A stretch of DNA of 64,000 nt from Bacteroidota bacterium (lineage in GTDB: Bacteria > Bacteroidota > Bacteroidia > NS11-12g > UBA9320): contig JABIUV010000007.1 of assembly GCA_018700895.1 (NCBI GenBank), forward strand, positions 94,186 through 158,185. The letters are read 5' to 3'. The position numbers and the translations under genes were made by a program. Shown in pieces: positions 1 through 7,333 of this stretch; the stretch's first letter is position 1; every line of letters starts with the position of its first letter. The notes beneath the pieces are model-generated. The model was not told where the DNA came from and searched no databases. It saw only the letters and a program-made list of their open reading frames with translations.

Positions 1-356
1 GCTACAAGGTTATCTAATGCAGTTACGGGTTGACTCTGTCCGCCATCTTCGTAAACACCGTGAATCTGAACAGCTGAGAAGTCTCCCATCATTGCACCAC
101 TTGCTGTATCCATAAGATGTACACCTGGTCTGTATCCTCCATTCACAGATCCTGAAGAAACTTCAGTTAGATTACCATCGTGCATTACGATTCCTACAGT
201 TTTCACTGTTTGACCAGCATAAGCACTTGCATCATCACACGCAGCAAGATCTGTTGGACTTACATACTGAATGTCTCTAACAGACACACTTGTTTGAGCA
301 TTTACACCTAAGATTGTTACTAATCCTAAGGCTAAAACGAGTAATTGTTTTTTCAT
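1..356 (-). CDS. Secreted protein, N-terminal part (runs off window)
   Basis: Reading leftwards from an ATG at 356, the frame stays open to the window edge, giving 118 residues. The first 20 residues are a Sec signal peptide (MKKQLLVLALGLVTILGVNA) followed by Q, the usual Bacteroidota cleavage context. The visible mature part (SVRDIQYVSPTDLAACDDAS, then AGQTVKTVGIVMHDG and later FSAVQIHGVYEDG) looks like an OB-fold-like beta domain of the kind found in secreted T9SS proteins, but this is only a resemblance. It lies 21 bp downstream of the T9SS protein gene on the same strand and is probably co-transcribed with it. The C-terminus and any sorting domain lie outside the window. Confidence 0.75.
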   Translation of the reverse strand, partial: MKKQLLVLALGLVTILGVNAQTSVSVRDIQYVSPTDLAACDDASAYAGQTVKTVGIVMHDGNLTEVSSGSVNGGYRPGVHLMDTASGAMMGDFSAVQIHGVYEDGGQSQPVTALDNLV

Positions 357-377
357 TTTTTATTTGTTTTAAAATTT

Positions 378-2501
378 TTATTTAATCACGGCAAACTTGC
401 TTTTATACAACTTGCCTGTATCTAAGTCTTTTACGGTAAATATATATATGCCCCTAGCAATGATTTGTGTATTCTCGGTCAATAAATCCCAAGCATGCTC
501 TCCTCCACTGTATACATTCTGTGATACGTCCTCCGCCCCAAATGTTTGATTCCAGCGAATGTCGCTTCCGTCATACTGAGCATTATGAGTTATTTGGTCC
601 AAGAAATCTCCTGCTGCCGAAAAAACCGTGATTTCACAATTGGCTGGCAAATTAGCAAAGTACAATTTCCTGCTCTGCTCCTGAAAAGAACTTACTCCTT
701 CCCAACTTGCTCCTGCATAATATGGATTAGGATAGGCAAATGGCAAATTGGTAGTGAGATTTTCATTTACTGGCTTACCTGCAAATGCTCTATAATTATT
801 GGCCAACGGGCTACTCTCCAAACTCTCTAAGTTGCTCTCTTCATTGCCTCTATCAAATGCGGTAACCGAAATAGCATACTGCCATCCGTTAAGCACATTC
901 TCTATGGTGTATTTATATTCATAATCTGTATCGTCCCCCTCAAATATAGCTGGATCTGCCAAACGCACCGCATCAAAACCAATCTCATAATTAAAGCCAT
1001 TGTCGGCGATATCATACTCGCCTATCTTTACCAAATCACGTTGCAAGTTAGGCACGTTGGTTACGTCAAATCCAAGTTTGGTCATATACAAACGGTACCC
1101 TTCAAAGTCTTTTATCTGACTAATAGGATCAATGCTTTCCTCTGCATTGTCGTCCCAATATATTTCTATCTTATTGTCCGATGTTACCACCTTAGTATTT
1201 GGAATCTCCGGTGGAGCAGGAAGGATAAATCGGGTCAACTCACCATCACCATCCAAATCCTCATCCGCATCTAGCACTCCATTAAAATTGACATCTTCAC
1301 CTTTGTAGGCTGTCTGTGCCCAACTAGCATTGGCCAAGAATGTACTTTGTTGCGTGCTGTTATTTTCACTATTAGGACTGCCGTCTTCTTTTTTCTTGCC
1401 AAAAATGAATGCGTAACTTACCTTGATTTTATCTCCTGGAGTAAAATCTAAGAATGGACCTACCGAAACTAAGTCGGAACGATTACCCGCCTGATTGAGC
1501 TGCTCCACATAACTACGTGACCCACAACTTGAGTTGGTAGTATTATCCGCATCCCAACACGGATGGTCGTTAAGACCTCGGGTCATTTTTTGATACCGTG
1601 TATTATCATTGGTCGGTTGGAAGTAGATAGGGTCTGAAGTACTATTAAACTGCCACGCATTGTAGTGTGCATTAAAACGCGTATTTGCATCTGGGTGCTG
1701 AAAACCATTTTTGTCCTCTGCTCCTAGAAATTTTTGCCCAACGTAGCTATCCGTAAACCCGACATCGCCTGAGTTATCATAGCAATACGCCATTTGCAGA
1801 CTATCAAAGTAGCCGTTACCCCCTTTGTTATAAAAAGCAGCACCTCCGCTACCTGCAGGAGTGATATTAATATTACGTACTACCGTATTGGCCCAAAGTC
1901 CGAAGTATGCGGAATCGATGGCATTAGCTCCAGTGTTTTCTATTTCAAAATCGAGAATAACAAAGAAGTCGCTAAAAGAATAATTCCAATTGTACGAACG
2001 AGCGGTGACCTCTACATTCAGCGGGTCCAAATGCCCCGCAATCTGTGTTTGTGTTCCGGGTACTTGTACGTTTCTGTCCGAATATGTCGCTATAAAATCT
2101 TGATGCGAAACTGCGGTAGGAGTATAGTAAGGACTATTTCGGAGAGAAGAAGCCTCTCTCAGTGCGGCTCCTTGTTCTGGATAAAACTCGAAACCCGAAG
2201 ATCCCGTACTGTATCCCTGCGGTGCGTCTACAGCTGCAGTACTTACTGCCACGGTACTACCATTTATCAATCCTCCAAACCAAATTCCACTCTCAAAAAC
2301 GTGCTCCACACCACTACCTGCGGGGTACTCACCACTCGGGTTTCCACTACCGTCGCGGTAGCCACGCATGGCATTACCAAAGGTTCCTGAGTTAGAAACA
2401 TTGAGACGTACGTTAGAAGAGTTGGTGACTTTTTCGTCGAATGACTGTGCCGAAACACCTGCACTCAACAGTAATATTGCTATAAAAGCGTGAAATTTCA
2501 T
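378..2501 (-). CDS. T9SS type A sorting domain-containing secreted protein
   Basis: A 707-residue exported protein. Residues 1-18 form a signal peptide (MKFHAFIAILLLSAGVSA). The central part is rich in aromatic and Asn/Gly beta-strand sequence of unknown fold. Around residue 400-420 an acidic DVNFNGVLDADEDLDGDGE stretch resembles EF-hand or thrombospondin-type calcium loops. A fibronectin-III-like segment follows (EIYWDDNAEES, FEGYRLYMTK). The last about 80 residues have YPNPYYAG and end in GIYIFTVKDLDTGKLYKSKF, a typical type A sorting domain for type IX secretion, so the protein should reach the cell surface or medium. On the minus strand a TATATTTG box lies at 2518-2525. The function of the passenger part is unknown. 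Confidence 0.88.
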   Translation of the reverse strand: MKFHAFIAILLLSAGVSAQSFDEKVTNSSNVRLNVSNSGTFGNAMRGYRDGSGNPSGEYPAGSGVEHVFESGIWFGGLINGSTVAVSTAAVDAPQGYSTGSSGFEFYPEQGAALREASSLRNSPYYTPTAVSHQDFIATYSDRNVQVPGTQTQIAGHLDPLNVEVTARSYNWNYSFSDFFVILDFEIENTGANAIDSAYFGLWANTVVRNINITPAGSGGAAFYNKGGNGYFDSLQMAYCYDNSGDVGFTDSYVGQKFLGAEDKNGFQHPDANTRFNAHYNAWQFNSTSDPIYFQPTNDNTRYQKMTRGLNDHPCWDADNTTNSSCGSRSYVEQLNQAGNRSDLVSVGPFLDFTPGDKIKVSYAFIFGKKKEDGSPNSENNSTQQSTFLANASWAQTAYKGEDVNFNGVLDADEDLDGDGELTRFILPAPPEIPNTKVVTSDNKIEIYWDDNAEESIDPISQIKDFEGYRLYMTKLGFDVTNVPNLQRDLVKIGEYDIADNGFNYEIGFDAVRLADPAIFEGDDTDYEYKYTIENVLNGWQYAISVTAFDRGNEESNLESLESSPLANNYRAFAGKPVNENLTTNLPFAYPNPYYAGASWEGVSSFQEQSRKLYFANLPANCEITVFSAAGDFLDQITHNAQYDGSDIRWNQTFGAEDVSQNVYSGGEHAWDLLTENTQIIARGIYIFTVKDLDTGKLYKSKFAVIK

Positions 2502-2556
2502 CTACAAATTAGGACTGCAAATATAAAGTTATGATGCGGCCCTATGTTACCAAAAC

Positions 2557-3237
2557 TTAAAATTTAGGCTTTGGCTTTGTCACAAATACTGACTTGATGT
2601 AATTTGGCTCATAATACGCCATATCCTCAAACATTTTTTGCTCCCATTTTTGCAATGCCTCTGGCAATAAATGCTTCGCATAAAGTGCTGAATTACAAAT
2701 AGATAAGACACTATCCAATTCAAATTCCTCAACCCATTTGGCTGCTCCACTTCCCACGGCTATGGTTTTACCCTTGGCGTAATCCACAGCTAGTTGTTTA
2801 TCTAATGTGACAAAATGCTCTTTTACGCGTGTTTGCTGTTGGGCATTAAATACACCTAAATAGGCATCCATACGGCGAGCGTCTATGACAGAAAGTATCG
2901 TGTCTAACGCTTTATTTTCCTCTAAGGCAGATACGGCTAACGCTCGTAATGTAGAACATGCGATAAGCGGAATGCCTGCTCCAAAACACAATCCTTTGGC
3001 CAAACTTACACCTATGCGTAACCCTGTATACGAACCCGGACCACCTCCTACTACTACCGCATCCAAATCTTTGGGAGTTATTTGGGCAGCTTGTAGTACC
3101 TCATCTACAAACGAGGCCAAGTACGTAGAATGCGAATTGGGCTCTTGCACGTGCTTTTCGGCAACGACACTATCTCCTTGAGAGATGGCTACCGAACATA
3201 CATCACCACTAGACTCTATGAGCAATAACTTTGGCAT
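2557..3237 (-). CDS. tsaB: tRNA threonylcarbamoyladenosine biosynthesis protein TsaB
   Basis: 226 residues of the ASKHA/actin-like ATPase fold. The N-terminus MPKLLLIESSGDVCSVAIS and the central GGGPGSYTGLRIGVSLAKGL motif are diagnostic for TsaB (YeaZ). In the family TsaB is the non-catalytic partner of TsaD and TsaE in making t6A at position 37 of ANN-decoding tRNAs. The start at 3237 is preferred over an upstream in-frame ATG at 3324, because family homology begins here and a good promoter (TTG, 17 nt, TACATTTG) lies at 3248-3275, inside the longer frame. The C-terminus ends with YEPNYIKSVFVTKPK, usual for Bacteroidota TsaB. Cytoplasmic; monocistronic by appearance. Confidence 0.92.
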   Translation of the reverse strand: MPKLLLIESSGDVCSVAISQGDSVVAEKHVQEPNSHSTYLASFVDEVLQAAQITPKDLDAVVVGGGPGSYTGLRIGVSLAKGLCFGAGIPLIACSTLRALAVSALEENKALDTILSVIDARRMDAYLGVFNAQQQTRVKEHFVTLDKQLAVDYAKGKTIAVGSGAAKWVEEFELDSVLSICNSALYAKHLLPEALQKWEQKMFEDMAYYEPNYIKSVFVTKPKPKF

Positions 3238-3247
3238 TTTAGAGCTG

Positions 3248-3275
3248 CAAATGTAAACCAAAGGATTCGGAGCAA
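3248..3275 (-). promoter_or_regulatory. Promoter of tsaB
   Basis: On the minus strand, TTG (3275-3273), a 17-nt spacer and TACATTTG (3255-3248) match the Bacteroidota consensus TTTG/TAnnTTTG. The box ends 10 nt before the chosen tsaB ATG, so the leader would be only a few nucleotides. Confidence 0.5.
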
Positions 3276-3456
3276 GACAACTTGAATCCGAAGCCAAAAC
3301 TTTGGCAGTCCGAAGTAACCCCAAAGTATTTTGGCAAAATAAGTTGCAAATGTTTTGACGACGAATAACTAGATACGAACAATCATTAATTGTCTAAAAT
3401 AAAATATCACCAAATAAAAGTCAACATAGCAGAAATGCCCAAGTGTGTCAAAACTG

Positions 3457-3464
3457 TATTTTTG
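3457..3464 (+). promoter_or_regulatory. -7 box (TATTTTTG) of the coiled-coil protein gene
   Basis: TATTTTTG matches TAnnTTTG exactly. It ends 5 nt before a CTG codon at 3470 from which a textbook signal peptide starts. No clear -33 element was found at 17-21 nt. The same box-to-start spacing recurs at other genes in this window, which supports the CTG as the start. Confidence 0.4.
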
Positions 3465-3469
3465 CAGTA

Positions 3470-4549
3470 CTGCAAAAAATTTTTGTAACACTACTACTGC
3501 TCGGTCACATCTACACCTTTGGCCAATCTAAAAAAGAGCAAATTACCATCTTACAGTCGAAGTTAGAACAATGCCACCTGCAGGATTCGTTATTTAGAAA
3601 AGCCTGCGAGGAAAAACTAAATAAATACTCCGATTATATTGATCAACTTAAAGCTCAACAGTCTTTGCTAGAAAAGCACATATCGAGTCTAAATGATTCA
3701 TTGAAACAAGACAATGAGCAAAGAAATTCACTGTACAATAAACTGACACTATGTAATCAGGCATTGAGAAATACCCGGGATAGTCTCGAATTCGCACAAC
3801 AGGAATTAGCCGATATAAACTTGGCAAGCAACAACAATCAAACGGGTGATTTTTTAAATAATTATTATATCAATAGACAGCCAATTAATACGACTTTAGG
3901 CTTTCAACTCGCCAAAATAGTAACTTTTAACGGTGATCCATATTACAATAGTAATTCAATCCCTAACATTCATAACGCGAACGAATTTTACTTACGCCAT
4001 GTTCCTGATGGCAAGAACCTGAGTAAATGTGATGAAAAAACGCTAATGGAGAAAAAGAACATTTCGTTTGTGAATAAATTGATGCCGAGCATCGAGATTC
4101 TAAAAAACAAGTTGGTGACCATGAATTACCGTGATGGAAAAGACGAAAACCTACTATTTAACCTAACCAACAAACCATTAGAAGTAGATGAATCTCTAGA
4201 AATTAGGTTAACAAGCGAAGAAGTAAACAACTCATACGAAGGTGGAGACATTGCGTGGTCGATACGTCAAATAAATAATGATACCTATTTGGCCCTTAGT
4301 TGGGGTCAATTAAAAAGATTGGGTGTAAAATTATCATCTGAGCCAAATAAGATAACATATCTCACGTCAAAAGGGTATGAGTACAACCTCAATATCAGTG
4401 CTTTGCCGGATAAAAATTACAGCAATAAACCATTAACAGCTATAGAGAGATGCTGGCTTTTTAGAAAAAGAAACCATGTCTTGACCGAGGATACACTCGT
4501 AGAATCCGAACATTGTATTTTCTTATTTAAGCTTACCGAAGAAGGCTAA
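3470..4549 (+). CDS. Exported coiled-coil protein, function unknown
   Basis: Not recognised. With translation from CTG at 3470 the protein has about 359 residues and begins with the signal peptide (M)QKIFVTLLLLGHIYTFG, then QS. The alternative GTG at 3443 adds nine residues that overlap a TATTTTTG promoter box, so it is less likely. No in-frame ATG exists before the middle of the protein. Residues about 20-120 are predicted coiled coil (KKEQITILQSKLEQ, LEKHISSLNDSLKQ, LEFAQQELADINLA). The remainder is a mixed alpha/beta domain with no motif I know. Probably periplasmic or attached to the outer membrane. The 205 bp upstream hold the divergent tsaB promoter; the 440 bp downstream have no gene. 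Confidence 0.62.
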   Translation: MQKIFVTLLLLGHIYTFGQSKKEQITILQSKLEQCHLQDSLFRKACEEKLNKYSDYIDQLKAQQSLLEKHISSLNDSLKQDNEQRNSLYNKLTLCNQALRNTRDSLEFAQQELADINLASNNNQTGDFLNNYYINRQPINTTLGFQLAKIVTFNGDPYYNSNSIPNIHNANEFYLRHVPDGKNLSKCDEKTLMEKKNISFVNKLMPSIEILKNKLVTMNYRDGKDENLLFNLTNKPLEVDESLEIRLTSEEVNNSYEGGDIAWSIRQINNDTYLALSWGQLKRLGVKLSSEPNKITYLTSKGYEYNLNISALPDKNYSNKPLTAIERCWLFRKRNHVLTEDTLVESEHCIFLFKLTEEG

Positions 4550-4992
4550 AAGAAAGGCGACATCAAGAGCCTCTAGATTCTAATGAGCATAGCTCAAAAA
4601 ACCTCATGTACTCCCTTGCCTTATTTCCTTTGTCCCGTGTATCTAATTCGTCGACCCTCAAAAAGCACTTTCAAATCGTTGGATAAAGAGTTAAACCTAT
4701 TCTAAAATTAAGTTGAAGGTTATTCGTTGACTTTACCAATTGCAGGATAAGCAAAAAAACCTGCCTTGTAGCAAATAGCAAGTCTTTTGGTGATGGATTA
4801 TTTTAAAGCATTAGCCACTTAAAGGTCACCTAAGAATTTTTAAAAATGTATAACTCAAACAAATCCTATCACTCGCTCAATATCACAAAAAACTGTACTT
4901 TTAGCGAGCAATAGACTTGTTAATGCTCGCTAAATCTATGCTAAACTTTAATTTTTAGTGAGCATTAGGCGATGCTTAGCGTCTTAGGATTA
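4550..4992. other. Gene-free stretch with repeated TTAGYGAGCA motif
   Basis: 443 bp between the convergent coiled-coil protein gene and the carboxylase-like gene. No credible reading frame. It holds an inverted pair TTAGCGAGCA (4901-4910) and TGCTCGCTAA (4924-4933) and a third near copy TTAGTGAGCA (4955-4964). A weaker GCAGG...CCTGC pairing lies near 4740-4765. Nothing else recognised. Confidence 0.5.
4901..4964. repeat. Inverted/direct repeat TTAGYGAGCA
   Basis: A perfect 10-bp inverted repeat (4901-4910 against 4924-4933) with a 13-nt loop, followed by a direct near copy at 4955-4964. There is no T-run after the stem in either direction, so it is not a standard terminator. It could be an operator or a remnant of an interspersed repeat. 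Confidence 0.5.
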
Positions 4993-6309
4993 CTACTTAT
5001 CTGCCCATCCAGGCCCTTCGGTAATCCACTCTTCATGTTGGAACAGGTGCCATTCTGCCTTGGCCATATCGTACATAGGATCTATGAGTGGTTTCGGGTT
5101 TCGGAAGTTTAGGCTCACATTTACCAAAGCATATATCTCACAACTGTCCGTATATTGTTCTTTCAGAAACTGGCAGTACTGCCATACCATATCTGGATGT
5201 ATAGCCATCGTACGATATTGCTTATAACTCATATCTGCTCGCGGGTCACGTACGACCTTAGTTCCGTCCGTTTTTGTCACATGAAAAGTAGCTGAACCAC
5301 TCTTGCTCCGCAGCATCATTCGCCAACTTAGTTTGTGCCCCTCTTCCGTCCAAAATACATTGCCAGGAATAGCATGGTGACGAAGTGGTAAGAGTATTTT
5401 CACCGCAAAGAATAGAAAGAATGTAGTGGTGGCTATTTTACTAAATCGTGCAGTTGGAGGTGAGAGATCTGCACTATGATGATTCTTAATTCTAAACCAT
5501 TTGCGTAGTTTATCTGATGGGTAAAAAAGCACACAGGCCCCAATCATCATATACGGGAAAGTGCCTATCTGAAAAGTGATGCTATTCATCACATGAAAAT
5601 ATACTCCCAACCAAAAAGCGTACTTACGTGTAGGTTTCCAAAGCAAAGCAGGTATCACCAATAAGTCAAATGCAATACCACCCCACGACATTAATAATGC
5701 CTGAAAATCAGACTGATATAAGAAACCAATAGCCGAATTTCGCTTGTTTGCTAGCCATTGTGTAAGCGGAATACCATTTAGCCAATCCGGATAAATCTTG
5801 GCCACAGCAGCATAGAAAAATACGATGAGAAGTAACCATACGAACATTTGTAAGTACAGGTTATAACATTGAGATAGCGGCGTGACTCTTCCCGCTTTCG
5901 CATCCAAACTCAGTGTCCTATGAGCAGGCACCATACACATCATCATACAAAGCAGTGCCATTAGGTAATGGTGGTTGTTGTACGAGGTTTTATGCATGAG
6001 GTACACCCCTAGCCAACCTACGGTGAGTAAAACTATGAATAGCCTATAACGATAACCCAATATTACTCCAATAGCAAAAACACCAAGCAGGCTAAACCAT
6101 ACATACATGCCATATCCTGGTAGTGGCTGCAGGAACTCGAATCCTATAAAATTGAATGTAAACAGCGGTGGATCAAGATACACTTGCTTTACCCAACCTA
6201 CGGCGATGGCTCCCCATGTCTCGAAAAACATAACCAACCCAAATACCACACGCCATAGCACAATAGGGGTGTTGTCGATAGGTTTAAAAAGGTAGTGCTG
6301 AAATCGCAT
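4993..6309 (-). CDS. HTTM domain protein, vitamin K-dependent gamma-carboxylase homologue
   Basis: 438-residue polytopic membrane protein. It carries hallmarks of the bacterial gamma-glutamyl carboxylase-like family: N-terminal HTTM domain with several helices, YNNHHYLMALL, the AKIYPDWLNGIPLTQWL segment that includes the lysine equivalent to the catalytic Lys218 of the human enzyme (family knowledge), and YFHVMNSITFQIGTFPYMMI. The soluble tail with LPLRHHAIPGNVFWTEEGHK and FSWRMMLR-like residues (LSWRMMLRSKSG) is also typical. The human enzyme carboxylates glutamate using reduced vitamin K; bacterial substrates are unknown. The start at 6309 is chosen because family similarity begins at MRFQHYLFKPIDN and because it leaves 13 bp after the upstream lipoprotein gene; an in-frame ATG at 6372 would overlap that gene. 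Confidence 0.82.
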   Translation of the reverse strand: MRFQHYLFKPIDNTPIVLWRVVFGLVMFFETWGAIAVGWVKQVYLDPPLFTFNFIGFEFLQPLPGYGMYVWFSLLGVFAIGVILGYRYRLFIVLLTVGWLGVYLMHKTSYNNHHYLMALLCMMMCMVPAHRTLSLDAKAGRVTPLSQCYNLYLQMFVWLLLIVFFYAAVAKIYPDWLNGIPLTQWLANKRNSAIGFLYQSDFQALLMSWGGIAFDLLVIPALLWKPTRKYAFWLGVYFHVMNSITFQIGTFPYMMIGACVLFYPSDKLRKWFRIKNHHSADLSPPTARFSKIATTTFFLFFAVKILLPLRHHAIPGNVFWTEEGHKLSWRMMLRSKSGSATFHVTKTDGTKVVRDPRADMSYKQYRTMAIHPDMVWQYCQFLKEQYTDSCEIYALVNVSLNFRNPKPLIDPMYDMAKAEWHLFQHEEWITEGPGWADK

Positions 6310-6322
6310 GAACTGACAGCTC

Positions 6323-7300
6323 CTAAAATGCCGAAGGTGCAAACCCAACCACGCTTTGTGTCTGAACACCAAGCGGATGTTGATCTGCCGCTTCGGCCGC
6401 TAGTCGTCTTGCCTCGGTAGTATTGCCTAGTCGTTCTTGATTGATGGCTAGGTTATGCAGCAGCATGGCTTTCTTACGACGTTTATCTTCTACCTGGAGT
6501 CCGTCTTGCCAAATTTGTGCAGCTTCCTCCCATTTTTCCTGACGTACAGCTATTATACCTCGCTGTAGTGCATCGTTTCCGTTATCATATAATTTTGCTT
6601 GTCGTCTATACTCAATCGGGGACACAGCATTTGCATATCGTTCTCCATAATACACGCCTAAGTTAATCATCTCACGACGGTAGTTCTGGTTTAGCAGGTT
6701 AGTAGTACGTTGACGTGAGGTAGACTCAGCTTCGTAGAAATAATTGTCTTTTTCTTCCCACTCGTTTATTATTTCACCTGTTTTGACATTGTACAACCTC
6801 CAGCCCAGTTGCACATCTATTTTTCGCTTACCAATTATGAAATCTACTTCGCGGTAGGTATTATTTCCTAAATTTTGTCTACGTATTTCGATGGTATAGC
6901 TATCCTCTATATGCTGTTCAAATTTCTCCAAGGAAATAACAAGATCACTTCCCAAGCCTACTTGATTCAGATTTGCCGTAGACATTGCAAGCGGAAAATT
7001 ACCATTGGCCGTATGCTTAAATTGGTCAGCCTCACTAAGAATACGGAGATAATTTTGACTTCTTATACGGCTACGCATAGTATTAAATGCTCCGTTTAGT
7101 AGATCTGGGTTATTTGGATTGAGCAGTGTGGTGCTTTCGTTGTACGGATACGCCAGTCTCACTCTATTGAGTAGAGTTACTGTGCGTGCACCTTGAGGTA
7201 AGTCTATCTGAGCATCAGCTACACCGGTTACGTAACTTACTTGCTGCGTACTTGCACAAGCCGATAGAAAAATGAGGGCGATGAATAAATTCTTTTTCAT
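6323..7300 (-). CDS. DUF6340 family lipoprotein with TPR-like C-terminus
   Basis: 325 residues. Residues 1-15 are a lipoprotein signal (MKKNLFIALIFLSAC with the lipobox cysteine at 15). The N-terminal part (LPQGARTVTLLNRVRLAYP) and the middle (GWRLYNVKTGEIINEWEEKD) match the Bacteroidota DUF6340 family. The C-terminal about 80 residues (GNDALQRGIIAVRQEKWEEA, then KKAMLLHNLAINQERLGNTT) form two TPR-like helical hairpins. It probably sits in the periplasm anchored to a membrane. It is the upstream gene of a two-gene unit with the carboxylase homologue 13 bp downstream; the pairing hints at a shared process, but nothing in the sequence states which. A TTCTTTG box-like sequence precedes the start. 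Confidence 0.8.
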   Translation of the reverse strand: MKKNLFIALIFLSACASTQQVSYVTGVADAQIDLPQGARTVTLLNRVRLAYPYNESTTLLNPNNPDLLNGAFNTMRSRIRSQNYLRILSEADQFKHTANGNFPLAMSTANLNQVGLGSDLVISLEKFEQHIEDSYTIEIRRQNLGNNTYREVDFIIGKRKIDVQLGWRLYNVKTGEIINEWEEKDNYFYEAESTSRQRTTNLLNQNYRREMINLGVYYGERYANAVSPIEYRRQAKLYDNGNDALQRGIIAVRQEKWEEAAQIWQDGLQVEDKRRKKAMLLHNLAINQERLGNTTEARRLAAEAADQHPLGVQTQSVVGFAPSAF

Positions 7301-7333
7301 AAGATGACTACAAAGAAAAAGAAAACTAGGCTG

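Noticed and set aside
1794..2390. 198-codon open frame on the plus strand
   Set aside because: Lies wholly antisense to the T9SS protein gene, has no signal or domain, and reflects the codon bias of the opposite strand.
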